From contig NZ_CP066831.1 in NCBI RefSeq assembly GCF_016598615.1, positions 7,626,001 through 7,690,000 on the forward strand: a stretch of 64,000 bases of DNA, in the 5' to 3' direction. Source of the stretch: Streptomyces liliifuscus. GTDB lineage: Bacteria > Actinomycetota > Actinomycetes > Streptomycetales > Streptomycetaceae. Below the pieces are notes generated by a model. The model saw only the letters and a program-made list of their open reading frames with translations. It was not told the origin of the DNA and searched no databases. Below, in pieces: positions 51,276 through 59,886 of the stretch (its first letter is position 1; every line of letters starts with the position of its first letter). Both the position numbers and the translations under genes were made by a program.

Positions 51276-52269
51276 CCTCGCCCGGATACGTGACGCCGAC
51301 GCGGTCCCTTGCCGCGTCGAGCGTTCGCATTACTGCCAAGGTGCCGTCGAGGGGGACCAGAGGGGACTCGGTTTCGCCGGTCCGGAGGCAGCGCATGACC
51401 TCGATGGCCTCGTGTTTGAGGCTGGCCTGGGTTCCGTCTGCCGCGCTCGCGGTGAACTCCTGCGGGTCGCGGCCGTCGCGGTGCAGTACGAAGCGGTCGG
51501 CGTGGAAGAAGCCGGACGGGATGTCGATACGGCCCTCGGAACCGGTGACCGAGGCGGAGGTCGACGTGCCGCCGACGAGAGAGCAGTGCAACGAAGCGAG
51601 AGCACCGCTCTCCCAAGAGAGCAGCATCCCCGTCTGGAGATCGACGCTCTCGTCGGAGAGCACCGCTCTCGCCATCACCTCCGAGGGCTCACCGAGCAGC
51701 AGGTGCGCGAACGACACCGGATAGACACCCAGGTCGAGCAGCGCGCCACCGCCCTGCGCCGGATCGCGCAGCCGGTGGGTGGGAGGGAAGGGCCCCGACA
51801 GACCGAAGTCCGCCTGCACCGTGCGGACCTCGCCGATCGCCCCCTCGTCGACCAGCGCCTTCAGTTTCCGGATCAGCGGGTTGCAGTACATCCACATGGC
51901 CTCCATCAGGAAGCTCCCGCGCTCCTTCGCGAGGCCGACCAGCTCCTCCGCCTCGCGCGCGTTCAGCGTGAACGCCTTCTCGCACAGCACGTTCCGGCCC
52001 GCCTCGAGACAGAGCCCGGCCGCCGCCCGGTGCGCCGAGTGCGGAGTCGCGACGTACACGACATCCACGTCCTCGTCCGCCGCGAGGCTCTCCCAGTCGC
52101 CGTACGCCCGGGGGATCCCGAACCGCTCCGCGAACGCCTTCGCGGACTCCTCGGTGCGCGACGCCACCGCGACCACCTCGGCGTCCGGCAGATCGATCAG
52201 ATCCGCCGTGAACGCCCCGGCGATCCCACCGGTCGCCAGCACGCCCCACCGCACACGTTCTCCCGCCAT
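51262..52269 (-). CDS. Gfo/Idh/MocA-family oxidoreductase
   Basis: 335 residues. A Rossmann start (VRWGVLATGGIAGAFTADL) and the catalytic-region motif VLCEKAFTLN identify the family; the C-terminal domain follows from WMYCNP. Such enzymes oxidise sugars or inositols with NAD(P). ATG 52269 follows GAGGGG. It diverges from a multidrug pump gene. Confidence 0.92.
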   Translation of the reverse strand: MAGERVRWGVLATGGIAGAFTADLIDLPDAEVVAVASRTEESAKAFAERFGIPRAYGDWESLAADEDVDVVYVATPHSAHRAAAGLCLEAGRNVLCEKAFTLNAREAEELVGLAKERGSFLMEAMWMYCNPLIRKLKALVDEGAIGEVRTVQADFGLSGPFPPTHRLRDPAQGGGALLDLGVYPVSFAHLLLGEPSEVMARAVLSDESVDLQTGMLLSWESGALASLHCSLVGGTSTSASVTGSEGRIDIPSGFFHADRFVLHRDGRDPQEFTASAADGTQASLKHEAIEVMRCLRTGETESPLVPLDGTLAVMRTLDAARDRVGVTYPGEVAPL

Positions 52270-52302
52270 CCCAACCCCTCGCTCCGTGAGCACGATCACC
52301 CG

Positions 52303-52392
52303 ATGGCCGACGACCCGAACCCGAACGTGGTCGACGACCCGAACATCACCGACGACTCGAACGCGATGGTCTCGACCACCTGTACGAGCTGA
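52303..52392 (+). CDS. Possible 29-residue leader peptide
   Basis: ATG to TGA frame encoding DDPN, DDPN and DDSN repeats, ending 38 bases before the pump ATG. The DNA has an approximate 24-base repeat. The ribosome site is weak, so translation is doubtful; it could be an upstream ORF or a noncoding repeat. Confidence 0.2.
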   Translation: MADDPNPNVVDDPNITDDSNAMVSTTCTS

Positions 52393-52430
52393 GAGCATAG
52401 GTGGCGTATTCCACAAACAGGGAGGGGCGC

Positions 52431-53834
52431 ATGTCCGAGCGTGGCCGCACCACGCGGGACCAGGACGGCCCGGAGGGGCACATACCGAGCGCGGCCGTCA
52501 CCGAGACGGTCACCGACGCGGTCACCGAGGAGACGGCGACCGCCGCTGCGGCGGCACCGGTACCGCCGCCGGAGGCCCGCCGTTCCGTGGGACTCCTGGT
52601 CACGCTCGTCCTCGGCGGCCTCACCGCCGTACCGCCGCTGTCCATCGACATGTACCTCCCGGCGCTCCCGGAGGTCACCGACGCGCTCCACGCGTCCGCG
52701 GCCACCGTGCAGCTGACCCTCACCGCGTGCCTCGCCGGCATGGCCCTCGGGCAGCTGGTCGTCGGCCCGATGAGCGACAAGTGGGGGCGCAGACGGCCGC
52801 TCATCGCCGGACTGCTCGTCTACGTCGTCGCCACCGCCGTGTGCGCGTTCGCCCCCACCATCGAACTCCTCGTCGCCTTCCGGCTGCTCCAGGGCCTCGC
52901 GGGCGCCGCCGGAATCGTGATCGCACGCGCCGTCGTACGCGACCTCTACGACGGCGTCGACATGGCCCGGTTCTTCTCCACGCTCATGCTGATCTCCGGG
53001 GTCGCGCCGATCATCGCGCCGCTCATCGGCGGACAGGTGCTGCGGATCACCGACTGGCGGGGCGTCTTCTACATCCTGACCGCCGTCGGGATCGTGCTGA
53101 CCGTCGTCGTCTGGCGGACGCTGCCCGAGACCCTCGCGCCCGAGCACCGCCACAGCGGCGGCACCGTCGAGGCGCTGCGCACCATGCGCGGCCTGCTCGC
53201 CGACCGCGTCTTCACCGGCTACATGCTCACGGGCGGCTTCGCCTTCGCGGCGCTCTTCGCGTACATATCCGCGTCGCCGTTCGTGATCCAGGAGATCTAC
53301 GGCGCCTCCCCGCAGACCTACAGCATCCTCTTCGGCGTCAACTCCATCGGCCTCGTGGCCGTCGGCCAGATCAACGGCAAGCTCCTCGTCGGCCGGGTCA
53401 GTCTCGACAAGGTCCTCGCGGTCGGCCTCGGGATCATCACCACCGCCTCGGCGGCGCTGCTGCTGATGTCGAGCGGGGTCTTCGGCGAGGTGGGCCTCGT
53501 CCCGATCGCCGTCGGCCTCTTCGTCCTGATGTCCGCGATGACCCTGTGCATGCCCAACACCAACGCGCTCGCCCTCATGCGCACCCGGCACGCCGCGGGC
53601 TCCGCGTCCGCGCTGCTCGGCACCTCCTCCTTCCTCGTCGGCGCGCTCGCCACACCCCTCGTGGGCATCGCCGGGGAACACACCGCGGTCCCGATGGCCG
53701 TCGTCCAGTTGGCGTGTTCACTGGTCGCCGTCGGCTGCTTCGTGGGACTGTGCCGTCCCTGGCGGAGACAGGCGGACGTGAAGGGTGGGGGTTCCCCCGC
53801 TCGAGCGCAGCCGAGAGTGGGGGAGGAGAGCTGA
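52431..53834 (+). CDS. Bcr/CflA-type multidrug MFS transporter
   Basis: 467 residues, 12 membrane helices. SIDMYLPALPEVTDAL in the first helix and LVVGPMSDKWGRRRPLI in loop 2-3 are typical of Bcr/CflA pumps. A 45-residue Thr/Ala/Pro-rich cytoplasmic start precedes them. The ATG follows GGGAGGGGC. Its stop overlaps a CTG start of the serine hydrolase gene. Confidence 0.9.
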   Translation: MSERGRTTRDQDGPEGHIPSAAVTETVTDAVTEETATAAAAAPVPPPEARRSVGLLVTLVLGGLTAVPPLSIDMYLPALPEVTDALHASAATVQLTLTACLAGMALGQLVVGPMSDKWGRRRPLIAGLLVYVVATAVCAFAPTIELLVAFRLLQGLAGAAGIVIARAVVRDLYDGVDMARFFSTLMLISGVAPIIAPLIGGQVLRITDWRGVFYILTAVGIVLTVVVWRTLPETLAPEHRHSGGTVEALRTMRGLLADRVFTGYMLTGGFAFAALFAYISASPFVIQEIYGASPQTYSILFGVNSIGLVAVGQINGKLLVGRVSLDKVLAVGLGIITTASAALLLMSSGVFGEVGLVPIAVGLFVLMSAMTLCMPNTNALALMRTRHAAGSASALLGTSSFLVGALATPLVGIAGEHTAVPMAVVQLACSLVAVGCFVGLCRPWRRQADVKGGGSPARAQPRVGEES

Positions 53835-54964
53835 GCGCACCGAGACTGCGCCTCGGCACACCGGAACGTGCCGGGCTCGACCCCGACGAACTCGACCGTC
53901 TCGTACGAGAGTTCCGGCGGCTCACCGACGGGGACCGGCCCTGGGCCCCGGGCGCCGTACTGGTCGCCGGACGCGGGCCCGTGATCGCCGTCGAGGAGGC
54001 GGCGGGCTGGGCTGTGCGGTACTCCGCGTACGACGAGGTCACCGACACGGGCGTCGAGCTGCCCCGCGAGGCCCGCGTCCCGATGACCGCGGACACCGTC
54101 TTCGACCTGGCCTCCCTCACCAAGCTCTTCACGAGCGTGGCCGCCGTGCAGCAGCTGGAGCGCGGCACGCTCGGCATCGACGCGCGCGTCGGGGCGTATC
54201 TGCCGGACTTCACCGCGGCCGCCGAGTACGGCATCACCGTGCGGCACCTGCTCACCCACACCTCCGGACTGCGGCCCGAACTCCCGCTGTACGACTGCCG
54301 GGACGACAGGGCCCGGCTCGCCCTGCTGCGCGCCGAGGAGCCACTGACCGCGCCCGGTGGCCCGTACGCCTACTCGGACCTCAACATGCTGCTGCTCCAG
54401 CACGTCCTCGAACGGATCACCCGGCGCCGGCTGAACGTCCTCGTCCGGGACGGCATCACCCGGCCGCTCGGAATGACGGCCACCGGGTTCGGACCCCGCC
54501 CGGACGCGGCCGCCACCGAGGACCAGCGGCGACCGTGGGCCAAGGCGGACCGGGGCATGCTGCGGGGCGAGGTCCACGACGAGAACGCCTGGGCGCTGGG
54601 CGGAATCGCGGGCCACGCGGGCCTCTTCTCGACGGCGGGCGACCTGGCGGTCTTCTGCCGCACGCTGCTGGCGGGCGGCTCGTACGGCACCGCCCGCATC
54701 CTCGGTCCCGACTACGTCGAACTCCTCCTCTCCCCGCCCGGCCTCGGCTTCGCCCTCGACCAGCCCTGGTTCATGGGCGGGCTGGCCGGCCACGGCGCCG
54801 CGGGCCACACGGGCTTCACGGGTACGTCGCTGGTCCTGGACCCGTCGACGGACACGTTCCTGGTGCTCCTGGCGAACACGGTCCACCCGCGCCGCCGGCC
54901 CCCGGACAGCGGCCCCCGAGCGGCAGCGGCGACACGACTGGCACGGGCGGTCCGAGGTGCGTGA
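53831..54964 (+). CDS. Serine hydrolase, beta-lactamase class C-like, CTG start
   Basis: 377 residues. The SxxK motif is SLTK in FDLASLTKLFTSVAA; the Tyr motif is YSDLN and the third-box region HTGFTGTS. Class C-like esterase/transpeptidase family. No ATG, GTG or TTG fits; CTG at 53831 overlaps the pump stop as CTGA, and GGGGGAGGAG lies just upstream, so a rare CTG start with coupling is the best reading. No signal peptide follows. A GTG about 80 bases upstream is the alternative. Confidence 0.8.
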   Translation: MSAPRLRLGTPERAGLDPDELDRLVREFRRLTDGDRPWAPGAVLVAGRGPVIAVEEAAGWAVRYSAYDEVTDTGVELPREARVPMTADTVFDLASLTKLFTSVAAVQQLERGTLGIDARVGAYLPDFTAAAEYGITVRHLLTHTSGLRPELPLYDCRDDRARLALLRAEEPLTAPGGPYAYSDLNMLLLQHVLERITRRRLNVLVRDGITRPLGMTATGFGPRPDAAATEDQRRPWAKADRGMLRGEVHDENAWALGGIAGHAGLFSTAGDLAVFCRTLLAGGSYGTARILGPDYVELLLSPPGLGFALDQPWFMGGLAGHGAAGHTGFTGTSLVLDPSTDTFLVLLANTVHPRRRPPDSGPRAAAATRLARAVRGA

Positions 54965-54976
54965 GCGGCGCGCCGG

Positions 54977-55088
54977 TTTGTGAGCGGTGCTCTCGATTGC
55001 GGGCGCTGTTCCGGTTTGTGAGCGGCGCTTCCGGCTGCCGGTGCCGAGCATGATGTGAGCGGTGCTCTCGTCTGAGAGCACCGCTCAC
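54977..55088. repeat. Terminator hairpin with decayed copies
   Basis: GTGAGCGGTGCTCTC (55055-55069) pairs perfectly with 55074-55088 around GTCT, a strong terminator for the serine hydrolase gene. Similar arms occur at about 54979-54994 and 55017-55031, so the element has multiplied locally. Confidence 0.7.
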
Positions 55089-55123
55089 CCGTCCCACGTC
55101 CGCACCCCTCGTAGAATTCCCCC

Positions 55124-56143
55124 GTGACCGCCCCCGTTTCCCCAGCCGAGACCCTGCGTGTGGCCCTGGCGGGGCTGCTCGACGGGCTGCCGACGAAGGC
55201 GGCCGCGCAGGCCGTCGAGCGGCTGATCGTGAACTACCGGGGGACCACCCCGACCGACGCCCCGATCCTGCGCGACCGCGCGGACGTGGCCGCGTACGCC
55301 GCGTACCGGATGCCCGCGACCTTCGAGGCCGTACGCGCCGCGCTGGACGCCTTCGCGGACGTCGTGCCCGAGTGGACGCCGGGCGGCCATGTGGACGTGG
55401 GCGGCGGGACGGGCGCGGCGACCTGGGCCGTCAACGCCACCTGGCCCGAGGAGCGGCCGGTGACCGTGCTCGACTGGGCCGAACCCGCGCTCGCCCTCGG
55501 CCGTGAACTCGCCTCGCGGAACCCGCTGTTGAAGTCCGCCGAGTGGCACCGCTCTCGTATCGGAGCGGCGCTCACCATCGAGAGCACTGATCTCGTCACG
55601 GTGTCGTACGTCCTCGGCGAGCTCACCGAGCAGGCCCGCACCGAAGTCGTGGACGCCGCAGCCACCGCCGCCCAGGCCGTCGTGATCATCGAACCCGGCA
55701 CACCGGACGGCTACACCCGCGTCATCGAGGCCCGCGACCGTCTCGTCGGCGCCGGCTTCCACATCGCCGCGCCCTGTCCGCACAGCGCGGCCTGCCCGAT
55801 CGTCCCCGGCAAGGACTGGTGCCACTTCTCGGCCCGGGTCAGCCGTTCCTCGCTGCACCGGCAGGTCAAGGGCGGCTCACTGGCGTACGAGGACGAGAAG
55901 TTCAGCTATGTCGCCGCCACCCGCTTCCCGGTGACCCCGGCCGCCTCCCGGGTCGTACGGCGGCCGCAGATCCGCAAGGGACAGGTGCTCCTCGACCTGT
56001 GCGAGACCGAGGAGCAACTGCGCCGCTCAACCGTGACCAAGCGCCACGGCCTCCTCTACAAGGCGGCCCGCGACGCGGACTGGGGCGACGCCTGGCCGCC
56101 CCCGTCCTCCGCCCCGGATGAGGGCGAGAGCTCAGACACGTAG
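55124..56143 (+). CDS. Rsm22-family methyltransferase-like protein
   Basis: 339 residues. VDVGGGTGAATWAV is the SAM-binding motif I, followed by VTVLDWAEPALALGREL; a Cys-rich segment (CPHSAACPIVPGKDWCHF) is typical of the Rsm22 family, proteins linked to small ribosomal subunit assembly. GTG 55124. Its end overlaps the convergent DDAH gene by 12 bases. Confidence 0.88.
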   Translation: MTAPVSPAETLRVALAGLLDGLPTKAAAQAVERLIVNYRGTTPTDAPILRDRADVAAYAAYRMPATFEAVRAALDAFADVVPEWTPGGHVDVGGGTGAATWAVNATWPEERPVTVLDWAEPALALGRELASRNPLLKSAEWHRSRIGAALTIESTDLVTVSYVLGELTEQARTEVVDAAATAAQAVVIIEPGTPDGYTRVIEARDRLVGAGFHIAAPCPHSAACPIVPGKDWCHFSARVSRSSLHRQVKGGSLAYEDEKFSYVAATRFPVTPAASRVVRRPQIRKGQVLLDLCETEEQLRRSTVTKRHGLLYKAARDADWGDAWPPPSSAPDEGESSDT

Positions 56144-56953
56144 CTCCTGCGTGCAGCACTTCACGCTGCCGCCGCCCTTGAGGAGTTCGCTGAGGTCCAT
56201 GCCGATGGGTTCGTACCCCCGTTCCCTGAGCGGGTCGAAGAGGCCGGTCGCGGACTGCGGAAGCAGCACGTGCAGACCGTCGGAGACGGCGTTCAGACCG
56301 AGCGCCGCCGCGTCGTCGTCGCCCGCGAGGAGCGCGTCCGGGAAGAGCCGGCGCAGCACCTCGCGGCTGCCGGGGGAGAAGGCCGGCGGGTGGTACATGA
56401 CCTGGTCCGTCGCGTCGTCGAGTACGGCGAGGGCCGTGTCCAGGTGGTAGTAGCGGGGGTCGACCAGGTCGAGCCCGATCACCGGCCGCCCGAAGAACTC
56501 CTGCGCCTCGCCGTGCGACAGCGGGCTGGCCCGGAAGCCGCGTCCGGCGAGAACGTACGAGGCGGTGACGGCGAAGTCGCCCTCGCCCTCGTTGATGTGG
56601 ACCGGTTCGTGGACCCGGTCGAAGCCGCTCGCGCGGAACCAGTCCAGGTGGGCCTCGGCCTCCGCCTCCCGCTCGCGGAAGGCGAACCGCGCGCCCAGGA
56701 CCCGGCCGTCGACCACCGTCGCGCCGTTCGCCGCGAACACCATGTCCGGCAGGCCGCGGCGGGGGGTGAGTTCCTCGACGGTGTGGCCGAGGGCGCGGTA
56801 GCGGTCGCGGAGGTCTTCCCACTGGGCGACGGCGAGGGGGACGTCGACCGGCTTGGCGGGGTCCATCCACGGGTTGATGGAGTAGGTGACCTCGAAGTGT
56901 GCGGGTGGGCACATCAGGTAGCGCCGGGGTGTGGCGCGGCGGGGAGGCTGCAA
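56132..56953 (-). CDS. Dimethylarginine dimethylaminohydrolase-like amidinotransferase
   Basis: 273 residues. RRYLMCPPAHFEVTYSINPW is the conserved start, MVFAANGATVV, NEGEGDFAVT and YYHLDTALAVLD follow, and the nucleophile is Cys266 or 267 in SVKCCTQEL at the C-terminus. It hydrolyses methylated arginine to citrulline and amine. TTG 56953 was chosen because AAGGAG precedes it by six bases and relatives begin near here; ATG 56995 is possible. Confidence 0.9.
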   Translation of the reverse strand: MQPPRRATPRRYLMCPPAHFEVTYSINPWMDPAKPVDVPLAVAQWEDLRDRYRALGHTVEELTPRRGLPDMVFAANGATVVDGRVLGARFAFREREAEAEAHLDWFRASGFDRVHEPVHINEGEGDFAVTASYVLAGRGFRASPLSHGEAQEFFGRPVIGLDLVDPRYYHLDTALAVLDDATDQVMYHPPAFSPGSREVLRRLFPDALLAGDDDAAALGLNAVSDGLHVLLPQSATGLFDPLRERGYEPIGMDLSELLKGGGSVKCCTQELRV

Positions 56954-57310
56954 GGAGGGCTCCTTACGGGTACCGCGGGGGCAGTTGGAGCCCATGGTGC
57001 GCCGCGAGCGGGCGTCCCGGCGGGAGCCGAACGGGTTGTTTCTCGCCCCTGGGGGCTGCGCCCCCAGACCCCCGTATCGCGCTGCCGCGCTCGTCCTCAA
57101 ACGCCGGACGGGCTGGGAGGTATCTGCGGGTTCGTTGTGGCTGGTCGCGCAGTTCCCCGCGCCCCTGGGTATCTCAGCCCCTCCGGCGTTTGAGGAGCGG
57201 GGGTTCGGGGGCCGGCCCCCGAGTAGGGACGGGAATGGGTAGGGGCGGCGGGGGCGAGAATTGTCGTTCGGCGAGACGGAGCGTCTTGTCGGGCTGGTAA
57301 ATTGGGGCGT
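56954..57310. other. Intergenic region with composite repeat element
   Basis: A 357-base gap between divergent genes, filled at 57046-57223 by inverted GTCCTCAAACGCCGG-type repeats enclosing one GCGCAGTTCCCCGCGCCCCT copy. No gene is visible. Confidence 0.6.
57046..57223. repeat. Composite inverted repeat element
   Basis: TCGTCCTCAAACGCCGGACG (57091-57110) is mirrored by CCTCCGGCGTTTGAGGAGCG (57180-57199). Outside them lie GGGGGCTGCGCCCCC and GGGGGCCGGCCCCC hairpins, inside is the repeat copy 57139-57167. Both units recur widely in Streptomyces intergenic DNA. Confidence 0.75.
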
Positions 57311-57982
57311 ATGGCTCACACGTCCGACCAGCCCCCGCAGAAGCCCGCCCCCGACTCAAGCCGCCGCAGCGAGAAGTCACGGCGGGCGATCTACGACGCC
57401 GCCCTCGCGCTCGTGACCGAGGTCGGCTACCCCAAGACCACCATCGAGGGCATCGCCGCCCGCGCGGGCGTCGGCAAGCAGACGATCTACCGCTGGTGGT
57501 CGTCGAAGGCGGACGTCCTGCTGGAGGCGTTCATCGACCTGAGCGCCCAGGCGGCGGAGGCCGCCGCCCGGCCGGAGGTCATCGGAGAGGGGGCGGAGTA
57601 CGAGATCCCCGACACCGGCGACCTGGAAGCCGACCTCAAGCTGGTGCTGAGGTCCACGGTCGACGAACTGCTCGACCCCACCTTCGAGGCCCCGTCACGA
57701 GCCCTGGCGGCAGAGGGCGTAGTCAACGAACAGGTCGGCCGGGAGTTCGTCGGCAAGCTCCTCGAACCCCAGCTCCAGCTGTATGTGAAGCGCCTGCGCG
57801 CCGCCCAGGAGCAGGGCGCCGTACGCGCCGACATCGACCCGCGCATCGCCCTGGAACTCTTCGTCTCGCCGCTCGCCCAGCGCTGGCTCCAGTACACGGG
57901 CCCCATCACGTACGAGTACACGGACAAGCTCGTCGAGTACGCCCTCTACGGCCTCGCGCCACGCGGCCCCGCCGCCCGCTGA
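57311..57982 (+). CDS. TetR family transcriptional regulator
   Basis: 223 residues. SRRAIYDAALALVTEVGYPK and TTIEGIAARAGVGKQTIYRW form the helix-turn-helix; the ligand half is the TetR_C_16/AcrR type. ATG 57311 with GGGG upstream. The end overlaps the convergent glycerophosphodiesterase gene by 37 bases. Confidence 0.88.
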   Translation: MAHTSDQPPQKPAPDSSRRSEKSRRAIYDAALALVTEVGYPKTTIEGIAARAGVGKQTIYRWWSSKADVLLEAFIDLSAQAAEAAARPEVIGEGAEYEIPDTGDLEADLKLVLRSTVDELLDPTFEAPSRALAAEGVVNEQVGREFVGKLLEPQLQLYVKRLRAAQEQGAVRADIDPRIALELFVSPLAQRWLQYTGPITYEYTDKLVEYALYGLAPRGPAAR

Positions 57983-58824
57983 CCTCCCGCCCGGCGGCCC
58001 TCCGCCCGCGCCAGCCGTCCCGGCGCGTCCGTGATGATCCCGTCGCAGCCGAGCGCGAGGGCGCGGTCGCGCTCGGCAGGGGTCACCACGGTGTGCGCCC
58101 ACACACGGGGAATGCCGGACCTGACCGCCCGTACGAGATCGCGGTCGCGGGCCCTGTGGTCCACGTCCAGGACGTCCACGAACGACCGCCACCGCTCGGG
58201 CCGGTCCGTACGCATCTGCCGTGCCGACCGCCACAACTGCGAGACCAGGCCCATGCGGTGGGCCCGCCACGCCAGCGCCGGGTGGTTGGAGTTGACCAGC
58301 ACGGAGCGGGTCAGACCGCGTGACCTGATCATCGCGGCGAGGGCAGGCAGGCTCCGCGGGTCCTTGGCCTCCAGCATCAGCACCACCCGTCCGCCGAAAC
58401 GGTCCAGCACCTCGGCGAGCGTCGGCGGCCGCTCGGAACGCCAGCTCCCCGGCAGCTCGTCCTCGGGGCGGAGCCGGACCCCCTCCCAGTCCCGCCGGTC
58501 GAGCGCGTCCACCGGGCCGCCCGTATAGGTCGTGCGGTTCAGGGTCGCGTCGTGCATGACCACCACGGTCCCGTCGCGCAGCATCCGGGTGTCCAGGTCG
58601 AGCACCTGGGCCGTACCGCGCTCGTACGCGGCCATGAGGCCCGACATGCTGTTCTCCGGCACCTCCCGGGCGCCGCCGCGGTGCGCGGTGTGGACGATGC
58701 GGGGGAGCGCGGACACCGTCAGCGGGCCGGCGCCCCATTCCAGCGGGGTGATCGCACCGCCCTGTCCCACGAGGGCCAGCGACGTGAGACCCGCGATACC
58801 CGTCAGCGCAGTCCGTGTGACCAT
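57946..58824 (-). CDS. Glycerophosphodiester phosphodiesterase
   Basis: 292 residues. A signal-like start (TALTGIAGLTSLALVGQGGA) precedes a TIM-barrel GDPD domain with TAHRGGAREVPENSM, then LDLDTRMLRDGTVVVMHD. It cleaves glycerophosphodiesters to glycerol-3-phosphate. ATG 58824. A second, upstream ATG at 58845 lacks a ribosome site. Confidence 0.9.
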   Translation of the reverse strand: MVTRTALTGIAGLTSLALVGQGGAITPLEWGAGPLTVSALPRIVHTAHRGGAREVPENSMSGLMAAYERGTAQVLDLDTRMLRDGTVVVMHDATLNRTTYTGGPVDALDRRDWEGVRLRPEDELPGSWRSERPPTLAEVLDRFGGRVVLMLEAKDPRSLPALAAMIRSRGLTRSVLVNSNHPALAWRAHRMGLVSQLWRSARQMRTDRPERWRSFVDVLDVDHRARDRDLVRAVRSGIPRVWAHTVVTPAERDRALALGCDGIITDAPGRLARAEGRRAGGQRAAGPRGARP

Positions 58825-58993
58825 GCCGACACCGTAGGCGGGCAAATCGTCTCAAAGTATGCAATGACACTCGATGGATGACCCGGTCGGGCATCGTCCC
58901 GCCTACCCCGGATGTGGGCTCCGGCCCCCCGTGACGCAGGATGGTGGGACCATAGGGCATGCTGTCCGCACAACAGCCAGGGCGAGGGGATCG

Positions 58994-59725
58994 ATGAGCG
59001 CAGAGATGGGCCGCCGCTCGGGCGGGCAGGGCAGGATCTCCCAGTGGCTGCGTGGCCGACGGCCTCGTACGGACTCCGGGGACGACTCCTCGAGTCGTGA
59101 GGAACTGCTGCTTGCCGCCGCCGGAGCCGGGCTGCCGCTCGCGCCCGCCGCCCATCCCTCCGCCTACCGATGTTCCTGTGACCGTGTCGGGTGTCCCACC
59201 CCCGCGCGGCACCCCGTGTCGTTCGCCTGGCAGACACAGTCCACGACCGACCGGGCGCAGATCGAGCGGTGGGCCCGGCATCAACCGCTGGCCAACTTCA
59301 TCACCGCGACCGGCATGGTGCACGACGTGCTGGACGTTCCGCTGGAGGCGGGGCAGGAGGCGCTGGAGCGGTTGCTCGCGCTCGGGGTCGAGGTCGGGCC
59401 CGTCGCGGTGTCCGGGGGTGACCGGATGCTCTTCTTCACCGCCACGCGTGGTACGCCCGAGGACGAGGACGAGTGGTGGCCGTGCGAGCTGGACTGTCAT
59501 CCGGAGACGATGGATGAGCATCCGGGGTTGCGGTGGCACTGCCGTGGGTCCTATGTGCTGGTGCCTCCGGCTCGGTTGCCGGGGGAGTTGAGTGTGGAGT
59601 GGGTGCGGGGGCCGGAGCACGGGCTGCCGGATCCTTTGTCGTTGCTCGAGGTGCTTACCGATGAGTGTGCTCGGTATGCGGGGGTTGAGCGGGATCATGT
59701 TGCGGCGTGGCCCCTTCGGGGCTGA
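58994..59725 (+). CDS. Bifunctional DNA primase/polymerase-like protein
   Basis: 243 residues. AAAGAGLPLAPAAHPSAY, then a Cys cluster CSCDRVGCPTPARHPVSF and TDRAQIERWARHQPLANF match the prim-pol family found in actinobacterial genomes; the catalytic acidic residues are not obvious, so it may be inactive. ATG 58994 follows GCGAGGGG. It ends before a block of three intergenic repeats. Confidence 0.8.
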   Translation: MSAEMGRRSGGQGRISQWLRGRRPRTDSGDDSSSREELLLAAAGAGLPLAPAAHPSAYRCSCDRVGCPTPARHPVSFAWQTQSTTDRAQIERWARHQPLANFITATGMVHDVLDVPLEAGQEALERLLALGVEVGPVAVSGGDRMLFFTATRGTPEDEDEWWPCELDCHPETMDEHPGLRWHCRGSYVLVPPARLPGELSVEWVRGPEHGLPDPLSLLEVLTDECARYAGVERDHVAAWPLRG

Positions 59726-59773
59726 CGCCCCGTACCCCTCGTCTCGCATTTTCTTTGTCCGCGGGCCAGTGGG

Positions 59774-59885
59774 GGCTGGTCGCGCAGTTCCCCGCGCCCC
59801 TGAAGGCCTAAAGACTGCGCAGTTCCCCGCGCCCCTGAAAGCCAAAGGATTGCGCAGTTCCCCGCGCCCCTGAAGGGGCGCCCCC
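59774..59885. repeat. Streptomyces intergenic repeat, three copies
   Basis: GCGCAGTTCCCCGCGCCCCT occurs three times in 110 bases (about 59782, 59817 and 59852), spaced 35 bases apart with GAAAGCC-like linkers; the last ends in AAGGGGCGCC, able to form a hairpin. It lies between convergent genes. Confidence 0.85.
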
Positions 59886-59886
59886 C

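Noticed and set aside
51779..53830. Long N-terminal extension of the serine hydrolase frame
   Set aside because: It overlaps the MFS pump out of frame; the sequence before 53831 is Arg/His-rich shadow text.
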